Below are positions 51,589-61,000 of a stretch of 64,000 nt of DNA, piece after piece. This stretch comes from JBBQLG01 sp964251665. Lineage in GTDB: Bacteria > Bacteroidota > Bacteroidia > Cytophagales > Spirosomataceae. Position numbers and translations under genes: made by a program. The notes below the pieces were generated by a model. The model did not search any database. It was not told where the DNA came from and was given only the letters and a program-made list of their open reading frames with translations. The DNA is taken from the NCBI GenBank assembly GCA_964251665.1, contig CAXUKO010000007.1, positions 244,716 through 308,715 of the forward strand, read 5' to 3'. Positions within the stretch are counted from its first letter, which is position 1. Each line of letters starts with the position of its first letter.

Positions 51589-53397
51589 TCAATTGCCCGG
51601 ATTGGCGGAGTTGCTGCCGGTCTGTTTCTGTTGCAGGGCTTCGAGTGCAGCGGCCAGGTAAACGAGCGGGGCGTTCCAGTTGATGGCAATTTCGTTGGAC
51701 GCGTACGAGCAGTCCGCATCCAGATAGACCTCATCGGCGACGGTGGTGGTGTAGCCGGGGCACTTATCCTGCCGGGCCGCATTGGCGTTGGTACCCCCCG
51801 ACAGCAGACCCGGTACGGGTGCTTCGATGCCATCGGCTACCGACGGCCGGTGGTGCGGGTGCAGGGTCGATTTGTCGCCGAAGCCCGTAACGAAGCAGTA
51901 TCCAACGGCATTCCGACCGAGCAGATAATCCAGATTGCTGAGGGCGTATTGCAGGTACCGATTCCGGTTCGGGCTATCCGTCAGCCGGTACGCCTGAATC
52001 AACGCGATACCCTGATTGGCCGCTTCGGAGCTGCTGCCCCAAATAAAATCCTTGGCGGACTTACCCATAACGGTCTGAAACGCCTGCTTATCGGCACCCA
52101 GCAACAGCGAATCGGCCATGATGGTCAGGCGTTTTTTCAGCATTGGCAGGTCTTTTTTGCCGGTTGCCGTCAGCGTACTGCCATTGCGGGCCAGTGTATA
52201 ATACGCCAGCGTCCGTACCTGCGGCCAGGACGGCAGCGGCATTTTATCGTCGGGAAACAGATTAACGGCGGTGTAATACGCATCATCTTTCGTGGTCGTG
52301 TACAGTTCCGCAGCCGCCCAGATCCATTCGTCGGTCGAGTTTCGGTCTTCGTAGGTACCCGTCGATACGTCCGGGTCGAAACTGGTATTCATCTCGCGCT
52401 GATTATACACCGCATTCGGGTTCGCTTTAGCCCACCCCCACGCCTTCATCGCTGCCGACAGGCACGAATCGGCCAGCCCCGGCAGTTCCCGGCTGAAGGG
52501 TTTCAGCACCCGGTTAGCCTGCGCCATCACAGCCGCAAAATCGAGCGTAGCCGTAATGCTCTTCGCCACCACATACCGGTCTTTCACCGCTTTATCGGGC
52601 ATAATCATCGCGTCGAAACTCGGATTGGTCAGCTTGTGATACACGCCCCCGTCGGCCGGGTCCTGCATGGTCAGCATCCAGCGCAGGTTATAGAGCGCTT
52701 CGTCCAGCACATCGGGCACGGCATTGCCGCTTTCGGGAATATTCGTATTCAGCACCTTTACGTAATCCGGGAAGTCTTCGCAGAGCGACAGTAGCGTACC
52801 CATCGAAATACCCGAATTGACAATGTATTTGTTGTAATCACCGGCATCGTACCAGCCTCTCGGCGACGAAATCACGGTGCCAGCGGGACGATTGGCCGAA
52901 GCTGCCGAGGGGTGGATCAGTACCCGCGTATCAGGATGCCCGGCCGGACGCGCCCAGGTACCGGCGTATTTGGCGGGCAGGTCGGTCGAAACGCGCTGGT
53001 AATAAAACCCTTTGATAGCGCCAATTGCCAGGGGCCGATGCACATCCGCGCGAATGTCGAACGGATAGGAATGGCCCGTACCGGGAATCACCACTACGTA
53101 GGTGCCGGTTTTGGTGAAGCCCGAAAAATCGGCGCTACGGGTAATCTTACCCGAAATCGGATTGGTCCGGGAGTCGCTCAGCGCACCGGAAAATACCACT
53201 TTTTTCAGATCCGGGGTCATGATCTGAAATTTGCCCGGCGTATCCCCCACAACCACGGCTATTTTAGCCGCATTGGGGTAAAAGCCGATCTGATTGAGCC
53301 GAATTGCTTCGGACAGGTTCTGTCCCTGAACGGAAATCCGGCTCAGGATGAGCAGCAACAGGGTAAACAGGCGATTCGTGTTAAGCCGATTCAGCAT
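51589..53397 (-). CDS. Glycoside hydrolase family 9 cellulase (602 aa)
   Basis: A signal peptide (LFTLLLLILSRISVQGQ) leads to the N-terminal cellulase Ig-like domain (IRLNQIGFYPNAAKIAVVVG; about 30-120), then the GH9 (alpha/alpha)6 barrel. The catalytic base pair Asp184/Asp187 is in GWYDAGDYNKYIV and the acid Glu569 in SNEIAINWNAPLVYL; the HHRPSVADG segment is the other family signature. It would be an endoglucanase or processive beta-1,4-glucanase. No CBM or T9SS domain is present, so it may be periplasmic. It is the first gene of the GH9-GH2 operon; a terminator at 53431 isolates it from the dehydrogenase-cupredoxin gene upstream. Confidence 0.93.
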   Translation of the reverse strand: MLNRLNTNRLFTLLLLILSRISVQGQNLSEAIRLNQIGFYPNAAKIAVVVGDTPGKFQIMTPDLKKVVFSGALSDSRTNPISGKITRSADFSGFTKTGTYVVVIPGTGHSYPFDIRADVHRPLAIGAIKGFYYQRVSTDLPAKYAGTWARPAGHPDTRVLIHPSAASANRPAGTVISSPRGWYDAGDYNKYIVNSGISMGTLLSLCEDFPDYVKVLNTNIPESGNAVPDVLDEALYNLRWMLTMQDPADGGVYHKLTNPSFDAMIMPDKAVKDRYVVAKSITATLDFAAVMAQANRVLKPFSRELPGLADSCLSAAMKAWGWAKANPNAVYNQREMNTSFDPDVSTGTYEDRNSTDEWIWAAAELYTTTKDDAYYTAVNLFPDDKMPLPSWPQVRTLAYYTLARNGSTLTATGKKDLPMLKKRLTIMADSLLLGADKQAFQTVMGKSAKDFIWGSSSEAANQGIALIQAYRLTDSPNRNRYLQYALSNLDYLLGRNAVGYCFVTGFGDKSTLHPHHRPSVADGIEAPVPGLLSGGTNANAARQDKCPGYTTTVADEVYLDADCSYASNEIAINWNAPLVYLAAALEALQQKQTGSNSANPGN

Positions 53398-53430
53398 ACA
53401 TTTTCAGGTTGTCAGGTAGTAATGTCAGAT

Positions 53431-53492
53431 GAAAGGCGTGTATCTATCCCACGGGTCGGCGGGTTAGCCGGGTGGGAGGATACACGCCTTTC
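53431..53492 (-). terminator. Terminator between dehydrogenase-cupredoxin and GH9 genes
   Basis: GAAAGGCGTGTATC (53431-53444) pairs perfectly with 53479-53492; inside, CCCAC pairs with GTGGG. It follows the minus-strand stop at 53503 by ten bases. Confidence 0.75.
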
Positions 53493-53502
53493 AGGGGTAC
53501 AG

Positions 53503-55668
53503 TTATTTCGTCACTTTCATGGTACCCTGCATGACGTAGAAATGACCCGGTACCGAGCATTCGTACATGTAGTCACCGGGTTTTTCGGGGGCAATGAAAT
53601 AGATGGTTTCGTTGGTGTTCGGCTGGAGCAGGTTGGTGTGGTGCAGCACCTTATCCGACTGCGGAATGTAGTTTCGCTCCTGCCCTTCCAGCCCTAATTT
53701 CATGGCCAGTTCGCCCACCGGAATCGCCTGACCGGGCAACACAACCACAAAATTGTGGAGCATATCGTCTTCGTTGTTAAAGACCACGCGAACCTTACTG
53801 CCCGCTTTTACCTGAAACAGTTCAGGCGAAAATTTCAGACCCGGCTTGGTACCCATGTTGATGGTATAATCGGCTTCTCCGCCCCAGGAAGCAGGCATCT
53901 CCGTAATTCGCTTAGCGGCTGATGAAGCCGTTGCCTTGGACCCACCGGCTTTCGCTGATGTAGCTTTGCCCAGACCGGCCTTCGTACTGACGGGCGGTGC
54001 CGAAGAGGTCGATGCGGTCATCATGGCCGAATGATCGTGCTTAGGCGCAGCAGCCGTGATGGCCAGTTTTTCACCATCAGGAATATTATTCAATGTATAG
54101 TAGCCGACGTTGTGCAACAGAGTCCGGCCATTAGCCGACCGAACGCCTGCCGTGGTGATCTCGTGGATATACCCCAACCGCAGGCTATCAACCACTAACC
54201 GGGCTTTCATGCCATCCGCCGACACCACAATGCCGCGAATGGGGCAGTTGCCACGGTTTATCACCGGACTGCCGTAGGTAGCATGGTACTTATAGTTGAA
54301 TCCTTTTACGCCGTAAGATTCGGGATCGGCCGCTTTTTCCCGGTCAACCGGGGCGGTAAACTCAATCTCGAATCCGTCGGGCATTGCGTGGATTGTCTTC
54401 ATCTCGAACGGCATTCGCCCGGTCCAGACCACGCGCTGCAAACTGAACAATTCTTTACCCGTCGACGACCAGCCCCGGCTTGTCATCCCCACGAACATGG
54501 ACGCATCGTGGCCCCACACCAAGCGGAAAACACCCGACGAGAACCCTTCGCGGAACGGAAAGACAACGCCCTGGTACTGTCCTTTAACCTTCTCTAAATC
54601 AACGCGGGACACAATACTTTGTCCCTGATCGCCCACAAAGAGCTGGTTGGCAAACGGCCCGAATTTACCGTTGGTATTATCGCTCAACAAACCCGAGGTA
54701 GAAATGCCCAGAATACCGTGTGGCAGCCAGACAGCGGGGGCCTTCAGTTCGGGCAGCCGCTTGGCTACGTCATACAGGGGTTCGCCGGTATTGGGCACAT
54801 CCTGCGGCTTTATCTTCAGGGGAGAGCCCTGCAAGCCGGTCCAGCGCAGACTCTCGGCATTCCCCATGAAGTTACCCCGTTCCACCTGCGAGATACGCCC
54901 CGACCCAACCCAGTCGCCCTGATTTTCGGAATAGAAATAATCACCGGCGGGATTCATGCCGTAGCCAGCGGGCGAACGCATCCCGGCGGCAAATGGCGTC
55001 ATTTTGCCATCGGGTGTTATTTCCAGTGTCCAGCCGCGCCAGGGCACCAGACTCACGCCATGCCCAAGACTGTTGCTCCAGCCTACGTTCAGCGTCACGA
55101 GCATGTTGCCGTTCGGCAGGAAGGTTGGCCCATACGAATACTCGTGGTAGTTACCCGACAGCGGCCAGGAATAGATTTTATCGTACTGATCGGCGCGTCC
55201 GTCCTGATCGGTATCGCGCAGGCGGGTAACTTCGCTGCGCTGGGTTACGTAGATATCGCCGTCTTTGTAGGTCAACCCCAGCGGCTCGTGCAGGCCGTAG
55301 GCAAAGCGTTTGTACGTCGGCCGCTCCGACCCGCTGATGTACGGATTGGACACCATCCAAACTTCGCCCCGGCGGGTACAAATGGCCAGGCTTCCGTCCG
55401 GCATGGTCACGATACCGCCCACTTCCAGAATGACATCTTCGGGAACGGGCAGCGAGATGAGTTTGTAAAAGTCATCCTCTTTTTCGGGATCGGCTTCTAC
55501 CTTGGCCAGCCCTTTGGGAGCCGGGGCGGGTTGCTTACTGCTCGAACTGACGGGCAGGCCGGTTTTGGATTGAATCTGGGCGTCGGCCAGTTGGCTGATG
55601 CAGGCAAGGCCAGCCGCAGCCAGTGCGGTCCGGGCTAAACGTTGTATGGTTTGATGCGCTATGTTCAT
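53503..55668 (-). CDS. Sugar-dehydrogenase-like propeller fused to a blue-copper (cupredoxin) domain (721 aa)
   Basis: After a signal peptide (ALAAAGLACISQLADAQ) residues about 60-410 form a propeller related to glucose/sorbosone dehydrogenases (GGIVTMPDGSLAICTRRGEVW, YGLHEPLGLTYKDGDIYVTQR, FLPNGNMLVTLN). A beta-sandwich (about 415-580) and an Ala/Ser/Lys-rich linker (about 585-625) follow. The end is an auracyanin/azurin-like cupredoxin with a complete type 1 copper site: His638 (LHNFVV), Cys704, His709 and Met713 (ECSVPGHFYVM). The copper domain could take electrons directly from the propeller enzyme. Cofactor and substrate are not visible. It lies 25 bases downstream of the DUF1080 gene. 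Confidence 0.9.
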   Translation of the reverse strand: MNIAHQTIQRLARTALAAAGLACISQLADAQIQSKTGLPVSSSSKQPAPAPKGLAKVEADPEKEDDFYKLISLPVPEDVILEVGGIVTMPDGSLAICTRRGEVWMVSNPYISGSERPTYKRFAYGLHEPLGLTYKDGDIYVTQRSEVTRLRDTDQDGRADQYDKIYSWPLSGNYHEYSYGPTFLPNGNMLVTLNVGWSNSLGHGVSLVPWRGWTLEITPDGKMTPFAAGMRSPAGYGMNPAGDYFYSENQGDWVGSGRISQVERGNFMGNAESLRWTGLQGSPLKIKPQDVPNTGEPLYDVAKRLPELKAPAVWLPHGILGISTSGLLSDNTNGKFGPFANQLFVGDQGQSIVSRVDLEKVKGQYQGVVFPFREGFSSGVFRLVWGHDASMFVGMTSRGWSSTGKELFSLQRVVWTGRMPFEMKTIHAMPDGFEIEFTAPVDREKAADPESYGVKGFNYKYHATYGSPVINRGNCPIRGIVVSADGMKARLVVDSLRLGYIHEITTAGVRSANGRTLLHNVGYYTLNNIPDGEKLAITAAAPKHDHSAMMTASTSSAPPVSTKAGLGKATSAKAGGSKATASSAAKRITEMPASWGGEADYTINMGTKPGLKFSPELFQVKAGSKVRVVFNNEDDMLHNFVVVLPGQAIPVGELAMKLGLEGQERNYIPQSDKVLHHTNLLQPNTNETIYFIAPEKPGDYMYECSVPGHFYVMQGTMKVTK

Positions 55669-55693
55669 GATGAGCTACGTCGAACGTTGAGGG

Positions 55694-57568
55694 TTACCAG
55701 ATAATTGAATACGTGACGGCACCCGCTTTCACGGGCAGCAGTAACTCTTTCGTATTCTTCGCCGTGTTGCGGATAACCGGCTTTTCGGTGCCGGGCAGTT
55801 CAATAAAGTACTGCTTGTCGTTAATGGCGTACAGGCCGTTGGGCAGTTGAGCAATGTCGCTGCCCTCCGCCACTAAGCACCACATCGTGCCCGCAGCACC
55901 CGGCGTTGTTACCGTGAACGTGTGCGATAGCTTCTTACCGTCATCAGCCGTGGTGAACGACTCGCGCACGGCCGCAGAGCCCAGCGTGTATTTGAATACG
56001 GGCCGGCCACCTTTGTCGATATCATAGCCCAGGTTATTATACGTGGCGTTGGAATCGGGCCAGACCGCATTCTGATCGGCGAGAACGGCCAGCGATGGCT
56101 TACCCGACAACTCGATCACGCTGCCGAGGGGCACCGATAACTGGGTTTCGCCCCGACCGTACCACATGGGCGTCGTTTCCAGAAAATCGCCCCGCCAAAT
56201 TTGCAGGAATTCGCCTTTCTGCAAGTCCACCGTGTAATTTGCTTCGCCCGGCTCACCCACCGAAATGGTGTGCGTATGCTTGATACCGTGGTGATTAACA
56301 AACCCGCGCTGCATGGTTGGCTCGTCTTTCGTCAGCACCGTGATTTCGCCCACAGGGTCCTCGGCCCGAATAACCGGGTTCAGCAGCGTGTAGGGAACGC
56401 CGGGGCCTTCCAGCGACAGGAGAATATCGTTGCTGCGGGCATACCACAGACCATAATTTTTGTAATAAGCCAGCACCAGCGGGTGATCTCCGGCAGTCAG
56501 GTTGACCATAGCCGAAGCCGTACCGCCCGCTTTACCGCTGATGGCCGCAACGGATTTACCGTCAATCAGCAGATCACCCGCGCCGTTGGGCCGCTCCGGG
56601 TTGGTTTCGGCCGGAATCCAGCGCAGATTGAGGTTGAGCAGGTACGAACCGGCGCGGGGAATATGCAGCGTACCGGTGATTTTACCGCCAAATTTATCGC
56701 GGCTGCCGGGTGCCTGATGCGCCAGCACGTCGAGGTCCATCTCCCGCTTAGCCGTCAGGGTGTTGAAATCGGCGACCGAGGCAAACTTACCTTCGTAGGC
56801 ACTCAGTTTCATATTGGTGAGCGTAACCGGCTCAATACCGTAGGCTTTGTAGCGGATGTTACGAATAGCAACGGGACCGTGATCGCCCTGAATCATGAGC
56901 GGCCCGGTCGGTTTCTCGTCCTGAAAGGCGGCAGCCCGGGTTGGACCGGTCACTTCGACGTTTTCGTGGATGGTAACGCCGTTCTGAATGACTTTAATGA
57001 ATTTGGCGTTGGCGATTTTCTCGCCTTTTTCGTTGAAACGGGGGGCTTTGAACACAATCTTGTAATGTTGCCACAGGCCCGGCGCTTTGCTCACATTCTG
57101 GGCGGGCGGGTGCCCTTCGTAGCCTTTACGCCCTTCGGGGCGGCTCTCATCCCACCGCTCATAAATAGCCCCGCAGTCGGTCGATTTCGGATCTTTCACG
57201 CCCCAGCTGTCGAACAGTTGCACCTCATAACGGCCCTGCAGGTATATACCCGAGTTAGAGCCTTTTTCCAGCATAAAGTCCAGCTCCAGTTCAATGTCGC
57301 CATGCTCCATGTTGGTGAGGAGCTGTTCATTGTTCTTGCCGGACAATTCGTTTACCAGCACGCCGGTTCCGGCTTTGGTGCTGCTTTTTCCGTCCTTGCG
57401 GACATCGTAAAACACGTCGCTGACGATCTTCCAGTTCTTCCCGGTCGGCTTAAAGTCAGTCAGGTTTTGCAGGTTGATGGTCGCTGAGGGTAACTCATTG
57501 GGTTGCGCGGACACGCCGGACGTGCGGAGCAACAGGCACAGGAGGAATGGGCAAAAAAAGCGTTGCAT
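55694..57568 (-). CDS. DUF1080 (3-keto-disaccharide hydrolase-like) protein (624 aa)
   Basis: With the start at 57568 the signal is MQRFFCPFLLCLLLRTSGVSA. The first domain (about 30-245) is a DUF1080 concanavalin-like lectin/hydrolase fold: LTDFKPTGKNWKIVSDV, GDIELELDFMLEKGSNSGIYLQGRYEVQLFDSWG in parts (DIELELDFMLEKGSNSGIYL; YEVQLFDSWG), QHYKIVFKAPRF and PLMIQGDHGPVAIRNIRYK. A PA14-like domain follows (LDVLAHQAPGSRDKFGGKI region), then a C-terminal beta domain. DUF1080 members have been shown to hydrolyse 3-keto-glycosides, others only bind. It precedes the dehydrogenase-cupredoxin gene, so oxidation and cleavage may be linked. Confidence 0.88.
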   Translation of the reverse strand: MQRFFCPFLLCLLLRTSGVSAQPNELPSATINLQNLTDFKPTGKNWKIVSDVFYDVRKDGKSSTKAGTGVLVNELSGKNNEQLLTNMEHGDIELELDFMLEKGSNSGIYLQGRYEVQLFDSWGVKDPKSTDCGAIYERWDESRPEGRKGYEGHPPAQNVSKAPGLWQHYKIVFKAPRFNEKGEKIANAKFIKVIQNGVTIHENVEVTGPTRAAAFQDEKPTGPLMIQGDHGPVAIRNIRYKAYGIEPVTLTNMKLSAYEGKFASVADFNTLTAKREMDLDVLAHQAPGSRDKFGGKITGTLHIPRAGSYLLNLNLRWIPAETNPERPNGAGDLLIDGKSVAAISGKAGGTASAMVNLTAGDHPLVLAYYKNYGLWYARSNDILLSLEGPGVPYTLLNPVIRAEDPVGEITVLTKDEPTMQRGFVNHHGIKHTHTISVGEPGEANYTVDLQKGEFLQIWRGDFLETTPMWYGRGETQLSVPLGSVIELSGKPSLAVLADQNAVWPDSNATYNNLGYDIDKGGRPVFKYTLGSAAVRESFTTADDGKKLSHTFTVTTPGAAGTMWCLVAEGSDIAQLPNGLYAINDKQYFIELPGTEKPVIRNTAKNTKELLLPVKAGAVTYSIIW

Positions 57569-58021
57569 AGTTGATGCTAAAACGGGAAACACGTGAAAAC
57601 GCTGGCGAACGGAGTACCGTACCAAAAACGAAGGTAAGGGCAGAATCAAAACAATACGCCTGTGTGCGATAAAACCAGTTGGCGGGGTGAATCTACTTTA
57701 CCGCTTCACTGGAATTTGCGACCTTCTAACCGCCTGTCAGACGCTGCCCTTACCTCGTGCCATCAACCGTTTAACTAACGATTTTCGTTTTCACGAATTG
57801 ACCGGACTCACTAAAAAAAGATTTAGGGTTAGGGAAAAGGAATAGTATTAAACCTATGATTAGTTGCATCAAAGGTAATCATAGGCCCGGGAGCGTGCCG
57901 GAGCCGTTTGTTAACGTATAGGGGTTGCTTTGTTAACGCACAGCTAAATTCAGGGCGAAACCACGTCCCGCCTTCTCCAATTGCCTGCTCAATGGCTATT
58001 CCAGCTGCGTCGGCCCCGCAG
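57569..58021. other. Spacer between the hybrid regulator and DUF1080 genes
   Basis: These bases contain the end of the hybrid regulator transcript and the promoter region for the minus-strand DUF1080 gene. A hairpin at 57853-57885 is listed separately. Around 57660-57720 there is AACCAGTTGGCGGGGTGAA with a partly complementary CCGCTTCACTGG, a possible weak dyad. No supported gene is seen. Confidence 0.4.
57853..57885 (-). terminator. Hairpin downstream of the hybrid regulator gene
   Basis: CCTATGATTA (57853-57862) pairs with 57876-57885 around 13 bases, about 137 bases past the minus-strand stop; the minus strand then continues into TTTAATACTATTCC. A modest terminator. Confidence 0.5.
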
Positions 58022-61000
58022 TTACTGATTTTCGCTCGTGGCCACCTCACTCTGTTTGCTCCCTGCGTACTGCGACGGAATGACGCCGTATTCCTGTTTG
58101 AAGTACTTCGCGAAGTTTTTGGGGTTATTGAAGCCCACCTGATAGGCGATTTCGGCAACGGTCAGCTGGCTTTTACCCAGCAGTTGAGCCGCCCGGCGCA
58201 ACCGAATGGTACGGATAAACTCAATGGGCGATTTGTCGGTCAGCGCCATGAGTTTCTTGTACAACTGCACCCGGCTCATGTTTAACTCGTGGCTCAGGTC
58301 CTCCACCGAGAAATCGGGGTCGGCAATGTTCGCTTCTACGGCCTGAATGGCTTTCTGAACCAGTTTTTCATCGACAGACGTCACTTCTATCGCGCCGGGT
58401 GTAATGTCCATCGGCGGGCGGAGGGACTGCTGAACCAGTTGCTGCTGCGCAATCAGGTTTTTGATACGAGCCGTCAGGATGGCCACATTGAAGGGCTTGG
58501 TGATGTAGTCGCTGGCACCGGTTTTGAAGCCCTCCAGGCGCTGCTCCTCGCCCGAGCGGGCCGTCAGCAGCAAAACGGGGATATGGGCGGTGTGCCGGTC
58601 GGCTTTAATCCGGCGGCAAAGCGTGATACCGTCCATTTCGGGCATCATCACATCGCTCACCACCAGGTCGGGCCGGTGCTGCTGCACTAACTGCCACCCG
58701 TCTTTCCCATTAGCCGCTTCGAGCAGGGTGTATTGCCGACTCAGGTTGTCTTTCAGGTAAAACCGAAAATCTTCGTTGTCTTCTACCAGCAGCACGACCG
58801 GCTTGCGGGCAACGTTGCCCGGCGTCATTACCGCCTGAGTGGTCATGGCGGGCGTTTCGGAAACAGGGTCGGCCCCGGGTCGGTCCGATGGGGTCAGGGC
58901 ATCCCGCACGGGCAGGCGGACCGTAAACGTACTCCCCCGATCCGGCTCACTGTCGATGGACAATGTACCGCCGTGCAACTGGACAAACTCCTTCGCGATG
59001 GCCAGCCCGATGCCGCTGCCCTGATTGATCAGGTTATCAGGCAGCTCGCCCTGAAAAAATCGCTCGAACACCTTTTCCTGCTGCGCCGGGGCAATGCCAA
59101 TACCGGTATCCGTTACCTGAATGGTTAGCCACTGCGCCGGGCTATCGGTCGTCGGCAGGTGCAGCCGCATGGCAACCCGCCCCTGCTCCGGCGTGAACTT
59201 AAAGGCATTAGACAGCAGGTTGAATAAAATACGCTCCAGCTTATCCTGGTCGAAAACGATTTCCAGGTCTTCCGCATTCGTCTCGAAGGTGAAGTTAATA
59301 TGCTTTTTCTCCGACAGGTCCGAAAAGGAGTGATACACCTCCCGGCAAAACGCAACAATGTCCTGACGGGTTGGCCGAAGCGTCAGACCCTGCACGTCCA
59401 TCTTGCGAAAATCGAGTAATTGGTTTACCAGATGCAGTAACCGTTTGGCATTGCGGTGAATGAGCTGAAGCTGCCGCTGCTGACCCGCCGGACCCTCTTT
59501 CTGAATGAGCTGTTCGAGCGGACTGAGTATCAGCGTCAGCGGGGTGCGAAACTCGTGGCTCACATTGGTAAAGAACCGCGTTTTCATTTCATCGACTTCG
59601 TGCAGCTGCCGGGCATGTCGGCGCTCCTGCTCCATGCGAAACTTGAGTCGGGCGCGTTCCAGCAGAATCCAGCGGGCCAGCAGGAGCAGACCAAGCAGAC
59701 TGAGCGCGTATAAAAAGTACGCGACCGGGCTTTTCCAGAACGGCGGCCGAATGGTGATGGCTACCCGGACACTGTCTTCGTTCCAGTCGATGCCATTATT
59801 GGTGGCCCGCACCCGGAACACGTACTCGCCCGGATTCAGGTTGGTAAACGACGCTTTCCGAACCCGGCTGTCGGCGGTCAGCCAGTCATCACTGAAGCCT
59901 TCGAGTTTGTACTGATACCTGATTTTTTCGGGATGCAGGAAACGCAGGGCCGCAAATTCAAGGGAAAAAACAGTCTGCCGGTGATTAAGCGTAATGGCCC
60001 CGCTTTCGGTAATGGAATGGGTCAGTGGCACGGAGGCTTCTACTTCCTGACCGGGCCGGATGGAGTTATTGAATACCTGAAAATCGGTGAGTACCACCGC
60101 AGGCTGCACCGTTTTAGGCCGAAACTGATCAGGGTGAAAAATAGTAAAACCGTTCGCTCCACCAAAAACCAGTTCGCCGTGGCTCGTTTTACAGGCGGCA
60201 TTTTTGTTAAAGCCACCGGGTGGCAGCCCGTCCGTTTCATCGTAATTCTTGAATACATACGTTTCTGCCCCGGTCCTGTTTTTTCGGACGATCAACTGGA
60301 GCAGTCCATTAGGCGTCCCCAGCCACAGGGTGTGGTTCGTGTCTTCCACAATGGTCTGAATGGCATTGTCCGGCATGCCCTCGTCCTGCCGAAGGGTGCG
60401 AAACGTGCCCGTTGCGGCATCAAATCGGTTCAGTCCTTCGTTGGTGCCCACCCAGATGGTACCCCGGCTGTCCTCGAGCAGGGAGATGATGTTGTTGTTA
60501 CTCAGACCGGCGGGGTCATTGGTGTAATTGACGTAGTACCGGGACCGGCCCGACCGACTTTCCAGCACATTGATGCCATTGGCCGTGCCGACCCACAGGT
60601 TACCGTGCCGGTCTTCGATGATGGCGGATATGTAGTCGGAATGAATGAACGTCCCCTCGCCGTTGCGGTAATGAATAAATCGGTTCTGCTGCCGGTCCAG
60701 CCGGTCGAGCCCGCCACCGAGCGTACCAATCCAGAGGATACGCTGCCGGTCCTCAAAAATCTCCCAGATGTTGTTGCTGGCAATACTGGCCGGGTTAGCC
60801 GCATCGTGTTTATAAACCGTTACGTTAGTACCCCGGATGGCATACAGGCCGCCGAGGTAGGTTCCTGCCCACAGCGTCTGTTCATGGTCGATGAGCAGGC
60901 TGACAACGATACTGTTCGGTCCGGCGGCTTTGGCAAATACCGCCGATGGTACAAACCGGTTGCTGGCCCGGTCAAAATAAGTCAGCCCTCCGCCGTTGGT

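Noticed and set aside
54619..55638. 339-codon plus-strand frame opposite the dehydrogenase-cupredoxin gene
   Set aside because: No known motif and fully contained in a strongly supported gene on the other strand; similar shadows at 50147-51388, 51631-52794 and 56201-57487 were dropped for the same reason.
57829..58158. Short minus-strand frame past the end of the hybrid regulator (ends NHRFNTIPFP)
   Set aside because: It overlaps the regulator's 3' end in another frame, has no family resemblance, and lacks a start outside the overlap.
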